64,000 bases of DNA from the NCBI GenBank assembly GCA_032622095.1, contig CP136063.1:68711897-68775896 (forward strand). The letters run 5' to 3'. Positions 35,005 to 46,650 of the stretch are shown in pieces; position 1 is the first letter of the stretch, and each line of letters starts with the position of its first letter. This DNA is from Siphonodentalium dalli (lineage: Eukaryota; Mollusca; Scaphopoda; Gadilida; Siphonodentaliidae). The notes beneath the pieces were generated by a model. That model did not search any database and had not been told where the DNA came from. It worked only from the letters and a program-made list of their open reading frames with translations. The position numbers and the translations under genes are program-made.

Positions 35005-35545
35005 CCCAGATCCCCTACGCAGGACTAACCGTTGTCGCACATACACGTACTGTCAAGAAATGTCGCATTTATATTATTTGAGACTGTTGTGGGTATCCGA
35101 TATAATCCGATATAATCTGATACAGACTGTTGTAGGTTACAATTAATTTTGCATTATTCTGAGGAACTGAACTGTCCGTAATCATTTGAAAATTGTCTAG
35201 ATCAAGCCAGAATGAATTGTAACTGACAAAACACTTCAATAAAAAATGTTAGATTTAATTAAGAAAGTACACATGCCGGCAGCGTTCATACATCGCGTAG
35301 CGAGGGGACTGAACTCTGTTTTGCAGCCTGGTCTTTTTTTTTGCATTATTGGTCTTTTTTCGCCTATATATGCACCATAGAATGTTCGTACCGCATAGCC
35401 GTATATCATTTATCTGCCGCGAATAATTTCTCACGTCACAATCCCCTCAGGTGAATGGATCGATCGGAATGACACATTGAAATGTCCCTCAACTCAGATC
35501 TAACTTGAAAATCCGTCCAGAATTTCGCCCATATATACGCACGCG
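35005..35545 (+). repeat. Segmental duplication, uninterrupted paralog
   Basis: Matches 27,800-28,083 plus 33,018-33,255, with the single TTCA at 35,285-35,288. It carries one extra GATATAATCC duplication and a longer T run. It serves as the empty-site reference for the composite insertion. Confidence 0.85.
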
Positions 35546-36535
35546 CGCCAACATACAGCGATTATATTATCCACTACCTAACCACTTCGGCTACCTTAAC
35601 AAGGAAGCTATTTCACCGGGAAGCGTATCAGTATAAACTGTCACGATGGTTCAAATGCCGATACAGAACGGATCAACCCTGATATGGAACAGCACGATAC
35701 ACTTCATCCGAAATTGTATATCAATAAATAATAAGCGTCACATCCTTACGGTTATGACAGATAGCATATAACTTATATAATATATATACATTCAGAAAAG
35801 AATACACCCCAAAGTCTGGCCTCGCACCATGTAAACATGATATCATGATGGGCACTCGGTCGTATAATTAAAAGTGCATCGTGTCGTGTTCCTACTTCTA
35901 TATTCTTGTGTGGGTGTTTGAATCGCAGCACTTCAAACATTACTACTTCTGACGTTATCTGTCACCAACAACCGACCAATGAAGAAAGGTATCATTTTAC
36001 TTCCCAATCATCGGGGCATGCATAAGGCCAAAACAAAAAACTTGTCTGTTTCCCATAACATTGGGAACATTTTCCAGACAGGCAGGCAGGGATTTTCTTT
36101 TTTTACAAATGTTTTTTAAAACCTTTCATCTTTAAGCGATATAATAGCGTAGTTATGGTCCCATGGAATATGGTAGATCCATGTGTGTTGAAACTGAGGC
36201 CAAGTGTTGGATAAAAACATGTTGTCCCTTGAATTCGTTCACTCTGCAGTAAGATATCTACCAACGTTGAGCTTAATAACCAACTTGTTTTTGCTTTCGG
36301 GATTGGGAAAAACAATAAATATTCATATTGACACTCTACCAGGTAACGTTTGACGAGCCTTTTGGAATTGTTTTTTTAATTTGAGGCAGGCAAGAAAATC
36401 TCAGCCAGACAGGGTATCGGTAACAAGGAGGTTTTTTTTTTGGCCTAATCAGTTTACAATTGGCTGATCATATTTCGTGAATCTCATATATACTTCCCCA
36501 TATGTATAATACTTGATCGTGAATAGTAAATCATT
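35546..36535. other. No feature recognised; upstream of lectin exon 1
   Basis: Unique-looking sequence. Promoter or 5' untranslated sequence of the lectin gene may lie towards the right end, but no clear core promoter is visible. Confidence 0.35.
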
Positions 36536-36656
36536 ATGGACAGGAACTCATGGTGTTTATGCTCAAAGAAAATGGTTGCTTATATTTCGTGGCGTATTTT
36601 TGCAGTGTTGTGTCTGTGCACGATGGACGGAATGGCAAACTCGCTTCGAAACACAG
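36536..36656 (+). CDS. Signal-peptide exon of a probable F-type lectin gene
   Basis: The frame from ATG 36,536 (or the internal ATG 36,572) encodes a hydrophobic stretch, VAYISWRIFAVLCLCT, followed by DGMANSLRNT: a plausible signal peptide plus a few mature residues. A good 5' splice site (ACAG then GTGAGA) gives an exon end at 36,656, one base into a codon (phase 1). The lectin exon at 48,426 starts two bases into a codon, so the join keeps the frame and makes a valine before NVALMKPS. Short leader exons of this kind precede lectin domains in many secreted invertebrate lectins. The pairing is inferred from phase, strand and order; the implied intron is 11.8 kb. An unrelated short open frame is possible. 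Confidence 0.45.
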
Positions 36657-36833
36657 GTGAGATACATTTGGCTGGAATAACGATTAAGAGGCAGAATTGA
36701 GGCATAAATACATATAAATTCTCACAGATGATTTGTCAACAAATATGTTTCGTTGTTGGCTGAGAAACGCCTGCAGCGACTTGAATTATCATAAAGTGGA
36801 AAAATGTATTGCTGGTTATTTGTCTTGTGTCTT

Positions 36834-37230
36834 TAACCCTTTTCCAACAGAAGGGCCCTGTGCCAATGCATTCTCTTATATATGCGAGTCGACCATAGGT
36901 CACCTCGCATATATAAGAGAATGCATTGGCTTAACACATTAAAATTTATAAAATTGTTAAAGAATGTAAGAAAAAATGGTAAAAAGTGTTAAAAAAAGAT
37001 TTTTCTAGGCCAATGCATTTTCTTATATATGCGAGGCGACCTATGGTCGACTCGCATATATAAGAGAATGCATTGGCACAGGGCATAACTGTAACCATCA
37101 CAATGTGGTCAATGAGCCGGTTCCAATGATATCCATATTTGTATGGTTTTATTGAGACAGACCCAAGATAATTTAGACTGATGAAGCTTTATTTGGCTGG
37201 TTTTGGCCGGTTTGTTGGGTAAAGGGTTAA
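36834..37230 (+). mobile_element. Family B element: piggyBac-like ends around the double hairpin
   Basis: Bounded by TTAA on both sides, with inverted ends CCCTTTTCCAACA and CCCTTTACCCAACA. TTAA targets and CCC...GGG ends are the hallmark of piggyBac-type elements. Just inside the left end comes the core seen in family A: hairpin 36,863-36,930, a short A/T-rich spacer (including AAAATTGTTAAAGAATGTAA) and hairpin 37,009-37,077. About 150 bp of family B-specific sequence follows. Non-autonomous. It lies in the proposed first intron of the lectin gene. Confidence 0.7.
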
Positions 37231-37314
37231 AAAAAACACAGGAAGATGACGAACAACTCTTGATAAATTTCCCCTTGTACTCAAACCAACGCACTTTTAG
37301 AGTCACAATTATAT

Positions 37315-37331
37315 GTGACCCGCCATATCAC
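37315..37331 (+). mobile_element. Family A terminus, fragment
   Basis: TGTGACCCGCCATATCA is a family A left end cut off after 17 bases. The following sequence belongs to segmental duplication J. Confidence 0.55.
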
Positions 37332-37335
37332 CCAC

Positions 37336-37810
37336 AGGGAGCCTGTCTGTATTTTGACACTGGAATTGTCACAACACAAGTTGGATTATCCCAATTAGAC
37401 TGACTGCATAATCTTAATTTTAACAATTGCTTGACCGAAATTGTCCGTCTTCGGCCTCATTGCTAACCGTGATAGAGCTAATGTTAGTCTATAATCACAT
37501 TATGAGCTGCTATAACCTCGACATGTGTAAGATATATTAAACAATAAAGAAAAGTTATCGTATCAGTTTTGAAATTTGGTCTTGGAAGTGCAGATGACAG
37601 ATTTCAAGGGAGATAAATCAGACTCTTTATCGGAGGAGTGCCACACAGAGCTGGCCCACACCATATTGCAGAAACGTACTTCGTATTCTAAGATCGTCCT
37701 ATTTGGTAGCTTTATAAAACATTTTTAAACCATCTAACCGTTACTCATAGAAATAACAGAAGCCACACTGATAAGCTACAGTTATAATAATTATATGCTT
37801 AAAATCCTAT
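37336..37810 (+). repeat. Segmental duplication J, copy 1
   Basis: Shares GTATTTTGACACTGGAATTG, GTAAGATATATTAAA, TTTTGAAATTTGGTCTTGG and GAGCTGGCCCACA with 41,707-42,540 in the same order and orientation. Here the family E element of copy 2 is absent (empty site near 37,522-37,527). Non-coding. Confidence 0.75.
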
Positions 37811-38129
37811 TTTCCAGACCTCATACAAAGTTACAAACCCATAAAATCGTGTATTGCTACCTTAAAGGAAAAATAGAGTTACCCCCTTTAAACACGCCAA
37901 TGTCCAGTTAAGTGTCTGACACACACCGATTACTTTGATATATAACACATAGTGTTCCTTTAATGCGAATGGGAAATGAGGTTGATATAAGTAGTGGTTT
38001 AAATAAAATGAACAAATTTCACCCACATTATTGGTTGCAGCAAAAAAAAAACACGATAATTGTAAATGTCGCATCATAGTATTACACAGCCACGTTAAAA
38101 CTAAATCTCATCCCAGTCAAAGGCGTTCT
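37811..38129. other. No feature recognised
   Basis: AT-rich intronic spacer. Short minus-strand frames show nothing protein-like. Confidence 0.4.
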
Positions 38130-38830
38130 GATTATATCACATCTTTATATGCTGGTGGGCATGCTTTGCGATTATTTAGTAGCCAGACTACGCTCTCCCG
38201 GTATGTTAAGACAATGACAATACTTGGGTATTCGGAAACAAGGCCAAGACTCAATAGCCAATATTAATAATGCCTTTCGTACGTGGTATCCTAGAAATTC
38301 CATTCTAATGTTTCTTTAGTAACACGTTTCGTTAAATGCAGGACTTTTATGTATTCACACAACAATTAACAAAATCGCCAAACGAATCGTGGGAAATAAC
38401 TGATGCATATATAACCCCCCATGGCGAACCATAATGTTATATTACCGTACAACCTTGAATGTTTTGAGTTTGCCCTGTCGGCGTGTGTCAATGACTTATC
38501 AAGCTGATATTCACCCTATCTCATTATCTCATAGCACAGTATATCACATGATTGTTGTGCTGGTGCACACTTGCCGTTCGTTATTACACAGTAGCCGACT
38601 TTCCAACTGTCCACTATGTTTTGACATTACCCAGTCATTCGGAAATATGATAAAGACTGAGTAACCAATATTAATAAGGCTTTTCGTACCAGGTATCCAA
38701 GGAGTTCCATTGTTGAAATGTTTGAGTAGCAACACGTTTCGCTAAATGAAGGTCGTTTTATGTAGTCACATAACAACGCAAAACTCAAAACGAATTATAG
38801 GGAGTAACTGATTCATTTATAATCACATCA
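38130..38830. repeat. Two-copy diverged tandem duplication, period about 430 bp
   Basis: Copies at about 38,130-38,405 and 38,550-38,830 share ATTCGGAAA, AGCCAATATTAATAA / AACCAATATTAATAA, CCTTTCGTAC / CTTTTCGTAC, AACACGTTTCG and a final ACTGAT. Non-coding. Confidence 0.55.
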
Positions 38831-38849
38831 TCACTGCCGCCAACTAATT

Positions 38850-39215
38850 ACTACTGCGGTTGAACTAATTACTACTGCGGTGAACTAATTACTACTGCGG
38901 TGAACTAATTACTACTGCGGTGAACTAATTACTACTGCGGTGAACTAATTACTACTGCGGTGAACTAATTACAACTGCGGTGAACTAATTACTGCATCGG
39001 TGAACTAATTACTACTGCGGTGAACTAATTACTACTGCGGTGAACTAATTACTACTGCGGTGAACTAATTACTACTGCGGTGAACTAATTACTACTGCGG
39101 TGAACTAATTACTGCATCGGTGAACTAATTACTACTGCGGTGAACTAATTACTACTGCGGTGAACTAATTACTACTGCGGTGAACTAATTACTACTGCGG
39201 TGAACTAATTATTAC
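38850..39215. repeat. 20-bp minisatellite, about 18 copies
   Basis: Unit TGAACTAATTACTACTGCGG, exactly 20 bp. Two units carry the variant ACTGCATCGG, 120 bp apart, hinting at a six-unit higher-order duplication. Confidence 0.97.
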
Positions 39216-39915
39216 CGCGATGACGCTCAATTGATCACTGTTATGATACCAGCTCTCTCTCTCTCTCATTTGGGACATTTTTGAAAATCTGTGACATATT
39301 ACCTGTAACATGAGAAAAAGTCTGCAAGGGAGAAGCTTTTGCAACATCGAAAATAATAAATTTGCTTATGCTTTAAGCCTTGATTGCATAAATGCTACTT
39401 TTTATGAAGTTTCTTGATTACAAAATAGACAAAAAGCGACACCAAACACACACCCCCCCCCCATTTCCCATGTTTGTCTATACATCTGGCTGCACCCCTG
39501 TTACCCAAATTAACTCTTCTACTAGCAATGGGTAGTATCCCCTGTATTGTGATAATGTGTTGGACTAAATGTTCAAACTTATATGAGGTTTTTGCAGGCG
39601 GAATTGTGCGCTATATTTGGTAACAATCACCTGTTTACACATATTTTGTCTTCAAATTAATGTTTGGAGATGAATGTGATATCTGAGAAAGGGATTTGGA
39701 AAGAAATAAAATGCATCCAGCGTTGACACGAAAATAGGGAAGATGAATTGACCAAAAATAAATAATTTGACATGCTTCTTGAAGGTAGAAATACACGATT
39801 TCTGGCCATTTTCACCATTTTGAGGGATACTGTACTACAACCGTCTGTTGTGCCATGGTCATTGAAAAACAGCACACGAATGCATGATTACAAGATTGAG
39901 AAATGGTCAGAGCAT
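39216..39915. other. Spacer, short CT and C runs, no gene
   Basis: Includes CTCTCTCTCTCTC at about 39,250 and a nine-base C run at about 39,463. No feature is supported. Confidence 0.4.
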
Positions 39916-39919
39916 TATC

Positions 39920-40380
39920 GGTTATAGTACACCAATTATAAAAAATTATCAAAAATTATCCCCCTTGGTGTGCTGTCACACACACTCAAGTCAGCATAAA
40001 ATCACATCTGGCAGCTGAATGGTTGATTATGATTGGGATAAAATTAATGCAAAAACAAGAAAAAATCAAAGCCACCATGGAAATATTATATCTAGATGAA
40101 TATTGATACAGAGTGGGTGAAATAATTAACCTGGCATTTAATGGCGGTATGTTTGAAAATTTGGTGATGAATTTTTCTGCGAAATTAGGGCAGTATCAAA
40201 AGCGGTAAATTTAAAGGTGGAACACCAACACGTACCTAATAATTTTTTGGGTCAAATTGGGTCCGAAGGGCCATTCTTCAAAATTGACTAGGTTAGAAAG
40301 TTCCTGAATTCACAAGGAATCGAGCATAGCCCCGGACGTTAACACTGTCGCCTATGGAGAATAATTGGTGTCCTGTAACC
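39920..40380 (+). mobile_element. Family D element, copy 1
   Basis: 461 bp with ends GGTTATAGTACACCAATTAT and ATAATTGGTGTCCTGTAACC (inverse with two mismatches). It shares with family C the end pattern and internal phrases such as TGGTTGATTAT and AACACTGTCGCCTATGGA, so C and D are subfamilies of one non-autonomous family. Confidence 0.8.
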
Positions 40381-41250
40381 TATAGCAAGAAATGGTCGTT
40401 TTTCAGATTTCTGCTCTGGAACACAGCCAGTGCTCATTATCCTCAGGAAACAAATTGGGAGCTTGAAGCACGCGATACGACAGATTATTGAGGCACAGGA
40501 GGAGTCAAATAAAATTAAAAATTAACCCTCCCATACCATTTCTGCATATCGTTGTAAAACCGAAAATTGTCATTTTCGGCCTATTGTGGGCCCACAAATG
40601 CCCCTTTAATGAATGTGATACCGCCATTTGTGGCACCCGACACTCCAGATGAACGAATAGGCGGATTTGTCCGGATTGAGCACGACGTAGGCGTAAATCA
40701 GTGTTTCATTTTGGACCGCACTCTAAGACATGATGAAAAATCGGTCCAGATCTGGTCAAACGAAGCCGAATTGCCCCTTTAAGATGATAGTTTGACAAAA
40801 AAGGACAACCCTGTAAATTTGCAGAATTGGATTAACGATCTAAAGCACCCAATTTTCCGCCAATAAATGCATTCTTGTGACGGGCAAAATTGGGTTTTCT
40901 GTCGATTTGTTTCTAAAATTTGGTAGGTGCGCCCAATGTGAACTCCAAGTGCGCCCAATTCGCCTGGCGAATCCTGTGACATATTTTCTGGAAGTGATAT
41001 CTACAGGCTATCAGATCGTCCACATGTATGTACGTCGTCATTGTTTACTTTGCCAGAATGCGGCTTTAGTGAGAAAAAATCACATTCAAATCAAGATATA
41101 TTTTTAGCACATTTAGATATGGGTGGTGGCAGAAGAGGGTTAATGAAGTAAGAACACAGACATGTTTCGAATCAAAGTTCTTTATTTTGACGTCGGTATA
41201 TAAATGGCCACATTTTAATATCGTTTCGACTACTTTATTATCTGTCTATA

Positions 41251-41702
41251 GGTTATAGTACACCAATTATAAAAAATTACCCCCCTTGGTGTGCTGTCAC
41301 CCACACTCAAGTCAGCATAAAATCACATCTGGCAGCTGAATGGTTGATTATGATTGGGATAAAATTAATGCAAAAACAAGAAAAATTCAATGCCACCATG
41401 GAAATATTATATCTAGATGAATATTGATACAGAGTGGGTGAAATAATTAACCTGGCATTTAATGGCGGTATGTTTGAAAATTTGGTGATGAATTTTTCTG
41501 CGAAATTAGGGCATTATCAAAAGCGGTAAATTTAAAGGTGGAAAACCAACACGTACCTATTAATTTTTTTGGGTCAAATTGGGTCCGAAGGGCCATTCTT
41601 CAAAATTGACTAGGTTAGAAAGTTCCTGAATTCACAAGGAATCGAGCATAGCCCCGGACGTTAACAATGTCGCCTATGGAGAATAATTGGTGTCCTGTAA
41701 CC
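41251..41702 (+). mobile_element. Family D element, copy 2
   Basis: Nearly identical to copy 1 (differences include ACCAACACG context, AATTTTTTTGGG and AACAATGTCGCC). Left flank TATA, right flank TATC. Confidence 0.8.
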
Positions 41703-41706
41703 TATC

Positions 41707-42540
41707 TGTTTGTATTTTAACAGGAATTGTCACATCACAAGTTGAATTATCTCCCTTAGACGGTGCATAATCTTCATTGTAACCATTTTTTGGCCGAAAT
41801 TGGTCGTCTTCGACACAACCACAACAGAGCGAATGTCAGTCTATAATCACCTTATGAGCTGACAGAACCTAGATACAGTAATGCCCTAAGTAATCGACTC
41901 CTTAACCACATCAGAATTATGGGTAACTTTTCAGGATATAATCGGAAATATGGCTTGTTGCCATTCATCGGAAAACTCTCGGCGAGAGCTTTCCGATGAA
42001 TCGCAACAAGCTCTATTTCCGACTAAATCCTGAAAATTTACCCATAATTATGCCGTGGTTAAGGAGTCGATTAATTAGGACATTACTGTATGTGTAAGAT
42101 ATATTAAAAATATATAAAAAAGTTATCGTATCAGTTTTGAAATTTGGTCTTGGTAAAGCAGATGACTGATTTCAAGGGAGATAAATCAGGCTCTTTTCAT
42201 GTAGAGTGCCATACCGAGCTGGCCCACAACATATTGCAAAAATATGCTTCGTATTCAAACATCATCCCATTGACTTGTGTATACTATGGTAGCTTTATAA
42301 AACAATTTAACCATCAAACCACCCACAACATGTTACAAAATCATGCTTCGTATTCAAACATCATCCCATTGTGTATACTATGGTAGCTTTATAAAATAAT
42401 TTAACCATCAAACCACCCACAACATATTGCAAAAAACATACTTCGTATTCAAACATAATCCCATTGTGTATACTATGGTAGCTTTATACAATAATTAAAC
42501 CTGCAAACCATTACTTCCAAAAATAACAGAAGCCATATCC
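41707..42540 (+). repeat. Segmental duplication J, copy 2, with local triplication
   Basis: Homologous to 37,336-37,810 but interrupted by family E (41,876-42,088). At 42,235-42,500 a block of about 105 bp (CTTCGTATTCAAACATCATC ... GGTAGCTTTATAAAA) is present three times, where copy 1 has one. Confidence 0.75.
41876..42088. mobile_element. Family E element, long form
   Basis: 213 bp, ends CAGTAATGCCCTAAGTAATC and inverse, TA on both sides, with the empty site in paralog J copy 1. The two halves pair over about 90 bp (including CGGAAATATGGCTTGTTG) around the centre CTCTCGGCGAGAG, so it is a near-complete foldback. Longer than the 129-bp copies at 11.9-12.4 kb. Confidence 0.8.
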
Positions 42541-42755
42541 CTTATATCCCTAAAATCCTCCTTTTCAGCCCTCATACAAACCCATGAAATCGTGTATTGC
42601 TACCCAATCGCCAAGTTTTGGCCCAGTGATTACGCCAATTTATGGAGTCCCATATCAGTTAATGTACTGTTCATATCAAACTATATATGACTCACGAGTA
42701 TATTGATAGTGTCGTGATATATGCATCATGTTATCGAATGTCATCGAAAAATATA

Positions 42756-44902
42756 GACTACTAGCAGGTGACCCGACTTCGTCCGGGCTTTGACCTTGAA
42801 TTGAACATTTTGAAGGTCAAGGTCAGGTCGGGGTAACGATTTGACCCGTCCGAAAAAAGTATCCCTAGGTATCAAATTTCGTCGAAATCCATGAGTTAAT
42901 TCTGCCTTTTTAATCAAGATAAATAATGGTACCCGTCCCGTGATGGTACGCGTCCCTAAAAGAGGTACGTTTGTGGGTACCCATTTCAAGGTGAAGATCA
43001 CCTCGGGCGGAAAAAACTTAGCTAGCCCTAAGTACGTAAGAATCACACAACACGTTCATGTCTGGATACATTCACGCTCACGTGTGGACCCAGACGTAAG
43101 AATCACATTACACACATACGCTCTTTATCAACGACACTGCGGATACGAACGCTCTTTAACTATCAACGCGATTAACACCGCCGTGCCGATGGCGGTAATG
43201 TTTGTGACTGAGAGTGGAGAATGTGTGCTCTGATCTTCTCCAAAACGGCGGTAAACACTACCGGTGGTTTTTAACCTTTGATTGAAAGTTTGAGCTCAAT
43301 CGGTCCAGCCGTTTTCCCGGCCATAGCTAACAAACAAACAACAAACAAACAGACAGAAGTTCCAAAATATATAGTAGACTAGCTCATGTGCCCGACATCG
43401 TCCGGGCTATTTAGGAATAACCTTGAAAAGTATTAGGAGAAAGAACAAAACTATTGTTCGATCGGTCCAGAAACATGCCTATATGAGCGTATATGAGCGA
43501 GGTCAAGGTCATGGTCAAGGACACGGTCGCACGTGAAATTGGACCCGCCCATATTGTTCCCAGGATCAAAGTATGCATACATTCCAAATTTGAGTCGGAT
43601 CGGTCTAGCAGTTTTCGAGTCTACAATGTATAACACACATACACACACACATACACACATACATACAGACAGGAAGAAGTTCAAAAATATATAATAGACT
43701 AGCCGATGAGCCCGACGTTGTCCGGGCAATTCAAAAACCAAATTTCAAGTCGATAGCTCCACCCGTTTCCGAGATCTGGTCTGAAAACCAAATTTCAAGT
43801 CGATAGCTCCACCCGTTTTCGAGATCTGGTCTGCGCATGCGCGAATCTGGCGTCGCACGGGCTCGGCGACCCGATAAAATTCGTATTCGGGGCAAGATAC
43901 ATTCACACACCAAATTTCAAGTCGATAGCTCTACCCGTTTCCGAGATCTGGTCTGCGCATGCGCGAAGCTGGCGTCGCACGGGCTCGGCGACCCGATAAA
44001 ATTCGTATCCGGGGCAAGATACATTCACATAGCAAATTTCAAGTCGATAGCTCCACCCGTTTCCGAGATCTCGTCTGCGCATGCGCGAAGCTGGCGTCGC
44101 ACGGGCTCGGCGACCCGATAAAATTCGTATCCGGGGCAAGATACATTCACATAGCAAATTTGAAGTCGATAGCTCCACCCGTTTCAGAGATCTCTTCTGT
44201 TCATGCGCGAAGCGGGCGCCGCACGGACTCGCCAATACGACAACGTCCACCGCCTGGTCAAACTACACACACGTACCAAGTTTCGTCCCGATCGGTCGAG
44301 AATCGTAGATTTGTATCAATGACAAACAAACATACAAACAGACAAACAGAGGTCTTCAAAATATATATGAGACTAGCCGATGAGCCCGACGTTGTCCGGG
44401 CTATTCATCCGGGCTATTCAAAAACCAAATTTCAAGTCGATAGCTCAACCCGTTTCCGAGATCTGGTCTGCGCATGCGCGAAGATGGCGTCGCACGGGCT
44501 CGACGACCCGATAAAATTCGTATCCGGGGCAAGATACATTCACATACCAAATTTCAAGTCGATAGCTCCACCCGTTTCCTAGATCTTGTCTGCCCATGCG
44601 CGAAGCTGGCGTCGCACGGGCTCGGCGACCCGATAAAATTCGTATCCGGGGCAAGTTACATTCACATACCAAATTTCAAGTCGATAGCTCCACCCGTTTC
44701 CGAGATCTCGTCTGCGCATGCGCGAAGCGGGTGCCGCACGGGCTTGCCAATTCGACAACGTCCACCGCCTGGTCAAACTACACACACGTACCAAGTTTCG
44801 TCCCGATCGGTCGAGAATCGTAGATTTGTATAAATGACAAACAAACATACAGACAAACATACAGACAAACATACAGAGGTCTTCAAAATATATATGAGAT
44901 AG
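42756..44902 (+). repeat. Four head-to-tail family G elements with 122-bp sub-repeats
   Basis: Starts at GACTAG near 42,756, 43,377, 43,697 and 44,371. Each opens with a CCCGAC..CGTCCGGGC-type hairpin and ends with an ACAAACAGACAG-rich tract and AATATATA. The last two contain seven or so copies of a 122-bp unit (AAATTTCAAGTCGATAGCTC ... GCGACCCGATAAAATTCGTA). The phrase TCGATCGGTC..AG(C/A)(C/A)GTTTTC is typical of widespread short interspersed repeats of invertebrates. Long frames across the 122-bp units are artefacts. No known family can be assigned with confidence. Confidence 0.6.
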
Positions 44903-46650
44903 GATAACGTTATCGCCAAGTCATCGCGCAGTTATTGCGTGGTCTGATGTTGTCGAAGCTTTCAATCCAACTAGCTGTGACTGTTACCTAATAGTGTCGT
45001 GATGTATAGTACGCATGTACCCGTTAAAGACACATAATGAGATCCCCCAAAGGGTGAATTTAGTGATGCCAGCCTGCTATGTGGGATAGCGTCATGATAT
45101 TCACCATCTGGGGATCTCATTTTGCAAATGACATGCACCTTATTCTCAAAATTTGGTAGCTCGAAATCAATCATATAGTGAGCCAATGATCACCAAGATT
45201 TATGGTGATATATTAAAGATACGGGCGGCGTTGGTGGTGGCTATGCTGTTAACATATTCACCTCCGTCATAAAACCGCCATAAACAGAAATAATAGTAAA
45301 ATATAGACAGACTTTGTTCTTATACCAATCAGAAATATGGCATAAACAGTATGTTATTGTCGAATGTGTTTTCCTTTGTTATGTAAACAAAAGCAAAAAA
45401 TGTTACAGAACATGGCTTTTGATAAGATCCGGATATGGTAAACATAAAGAGCGTTGTTTTCATGATATGAAAATAATAAAGAGCGTTTATATCATTTATG
45501 CGTGATTAACCATTATAATTGCGCTGTGTTATGTAAATAGAAGCAAAACTTATGTGACACGAGCAGGCTCTTGTTTACATACACCACCGTACGTCTTGAC
45601 GACAATATACTATTTAGGCACTGATTATGTTTGGCATATGAACAAAACTATATATATTTTAATAATCCTTCTGTTAATGGCGAACAAATATGAATATGTC
45701 TGCAACGAACACCGCCCGTATGTATACCATTAAGACATGAACTGTGTCTACAAGTGACTGGACAATGTTACGCCTTACATGTTACCAAAAAGTACATATT
45801 TTACATATTTTACATGTATATACATTTGAGATTTAACCGGGGTCGCTTTGTTCCTTTATGTCGAGTCACCGATTTGTTTTATTGTTTCTTTGATATTCGG
45901 TTTTAGTAAGAAATCTGCGCATAAAATATGATTAAAATACTATAATTCATCACCATTTGGAAAGTCTGTGTTTCCGAAGGCGCCCATAGAGTAATAGAAA
46001 ATAGCTGAACTCATAGAGTACATTTTCCCCATCTCGCTCCCAGAATGCAACAAAATTCAAACTAAGATATAGTTATTCTCATTCCATTGAAAATAATAGA
46101 CTTTGCAGAACAGTCCAGACGAAACTTAAGCACAGATCACACGACGGTACCTCGACAAAAACAACATGTTCACAGTTTATTACACCGACTATGTTGATAA
46201 TACAATGTGTTGAAGATTCCTCTTTCAAATGGTATATAATATGGCATATATTGTATATAATGTGATCTGGGGTTCGACTATTAAGTAGGCCTTTAAGGAG
46301 GAGGCCAAATGACCAATTTTAAATCCACATTTTCATGCAAATTTCCACATCAAAAGTTGCAGTTAAAAATATTTCTGGATGTGACTTTGTGTGGTATTGA
46401 AATCTGGCAGATCGGCTTGGAATATATTCCTTTAGAAATTCGGTATATTTATTTTTGAATTTTATATTGATTTTTTAAAACTATGTAAAGTGTTGTAATT
46501 CCAGAAAATAATTCTCAAAGATATATTTACAGCAAAAGTTGGCAATTTAACAAGCGCAACCGTCAGTTATATATTATGTTTGTTTAATTATATGACTGCT
46601 TTAGTGTCCATTCAACTGCTTCATATATAACTTTTGCTGCGGATAATTTC
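44903..46650. other. Intronic spacer, no feature recognised
   Basis: AT-rich sequence in the proposed lectin intron. GTTATGTAAAC/T.AAGCAAAA phrases occur twice (45,378 and 45,527). No gene or element is supported. Confidence 0.4.

Larger units (their letters stand above)
39920..41702 (+). mobile_element. Composite insertion bounded by two family D elements
   Basis: Family D copies at each end enclose about 870 bp. The outer flanks are TATC (39,916-39,919) and TATC (41,703-41,706). The inner flanks are TATA (40,381-40,384) and TATA (41,247-41,250). Each single copy therefore has mismatched flanks, but the pair as a whole has a matched 4-bp duplication. This is the same arrangement as at 28,084-33,017, in a related but distinct subfamily. 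The cargo has no recognised gene; a frame at 40,567-40,782 is open but unrecognised. Confidence 0.7.

Noticed and set aside
34790-35081. Tyr/Ile repeat protein frames on both strands
   Set aside because: (TA)n and (CA)n microsatellite artefacts.
40567-40782. Host exon in the family D cargo
   Set aside because: Open for 71 codons with fairly normal composition, but there is no ATG at the start, no splice signals and no recognised domain.
43959-44582. 207-codon open frame and overlapping frames on both strands
   Set aside because: Produced by the 122-bp repeat staying open in several frames; no protein-like features.
43697-44902. Hammerhead ribozyme suggested by CCGATGAGCCCGAC...GTCCGGGC
   Set aside because: The hairpin and GATGAG are present, but the required GAAA after stem II is absent (GCAATT or GCTATT follows) and no partner cleavage site was found.
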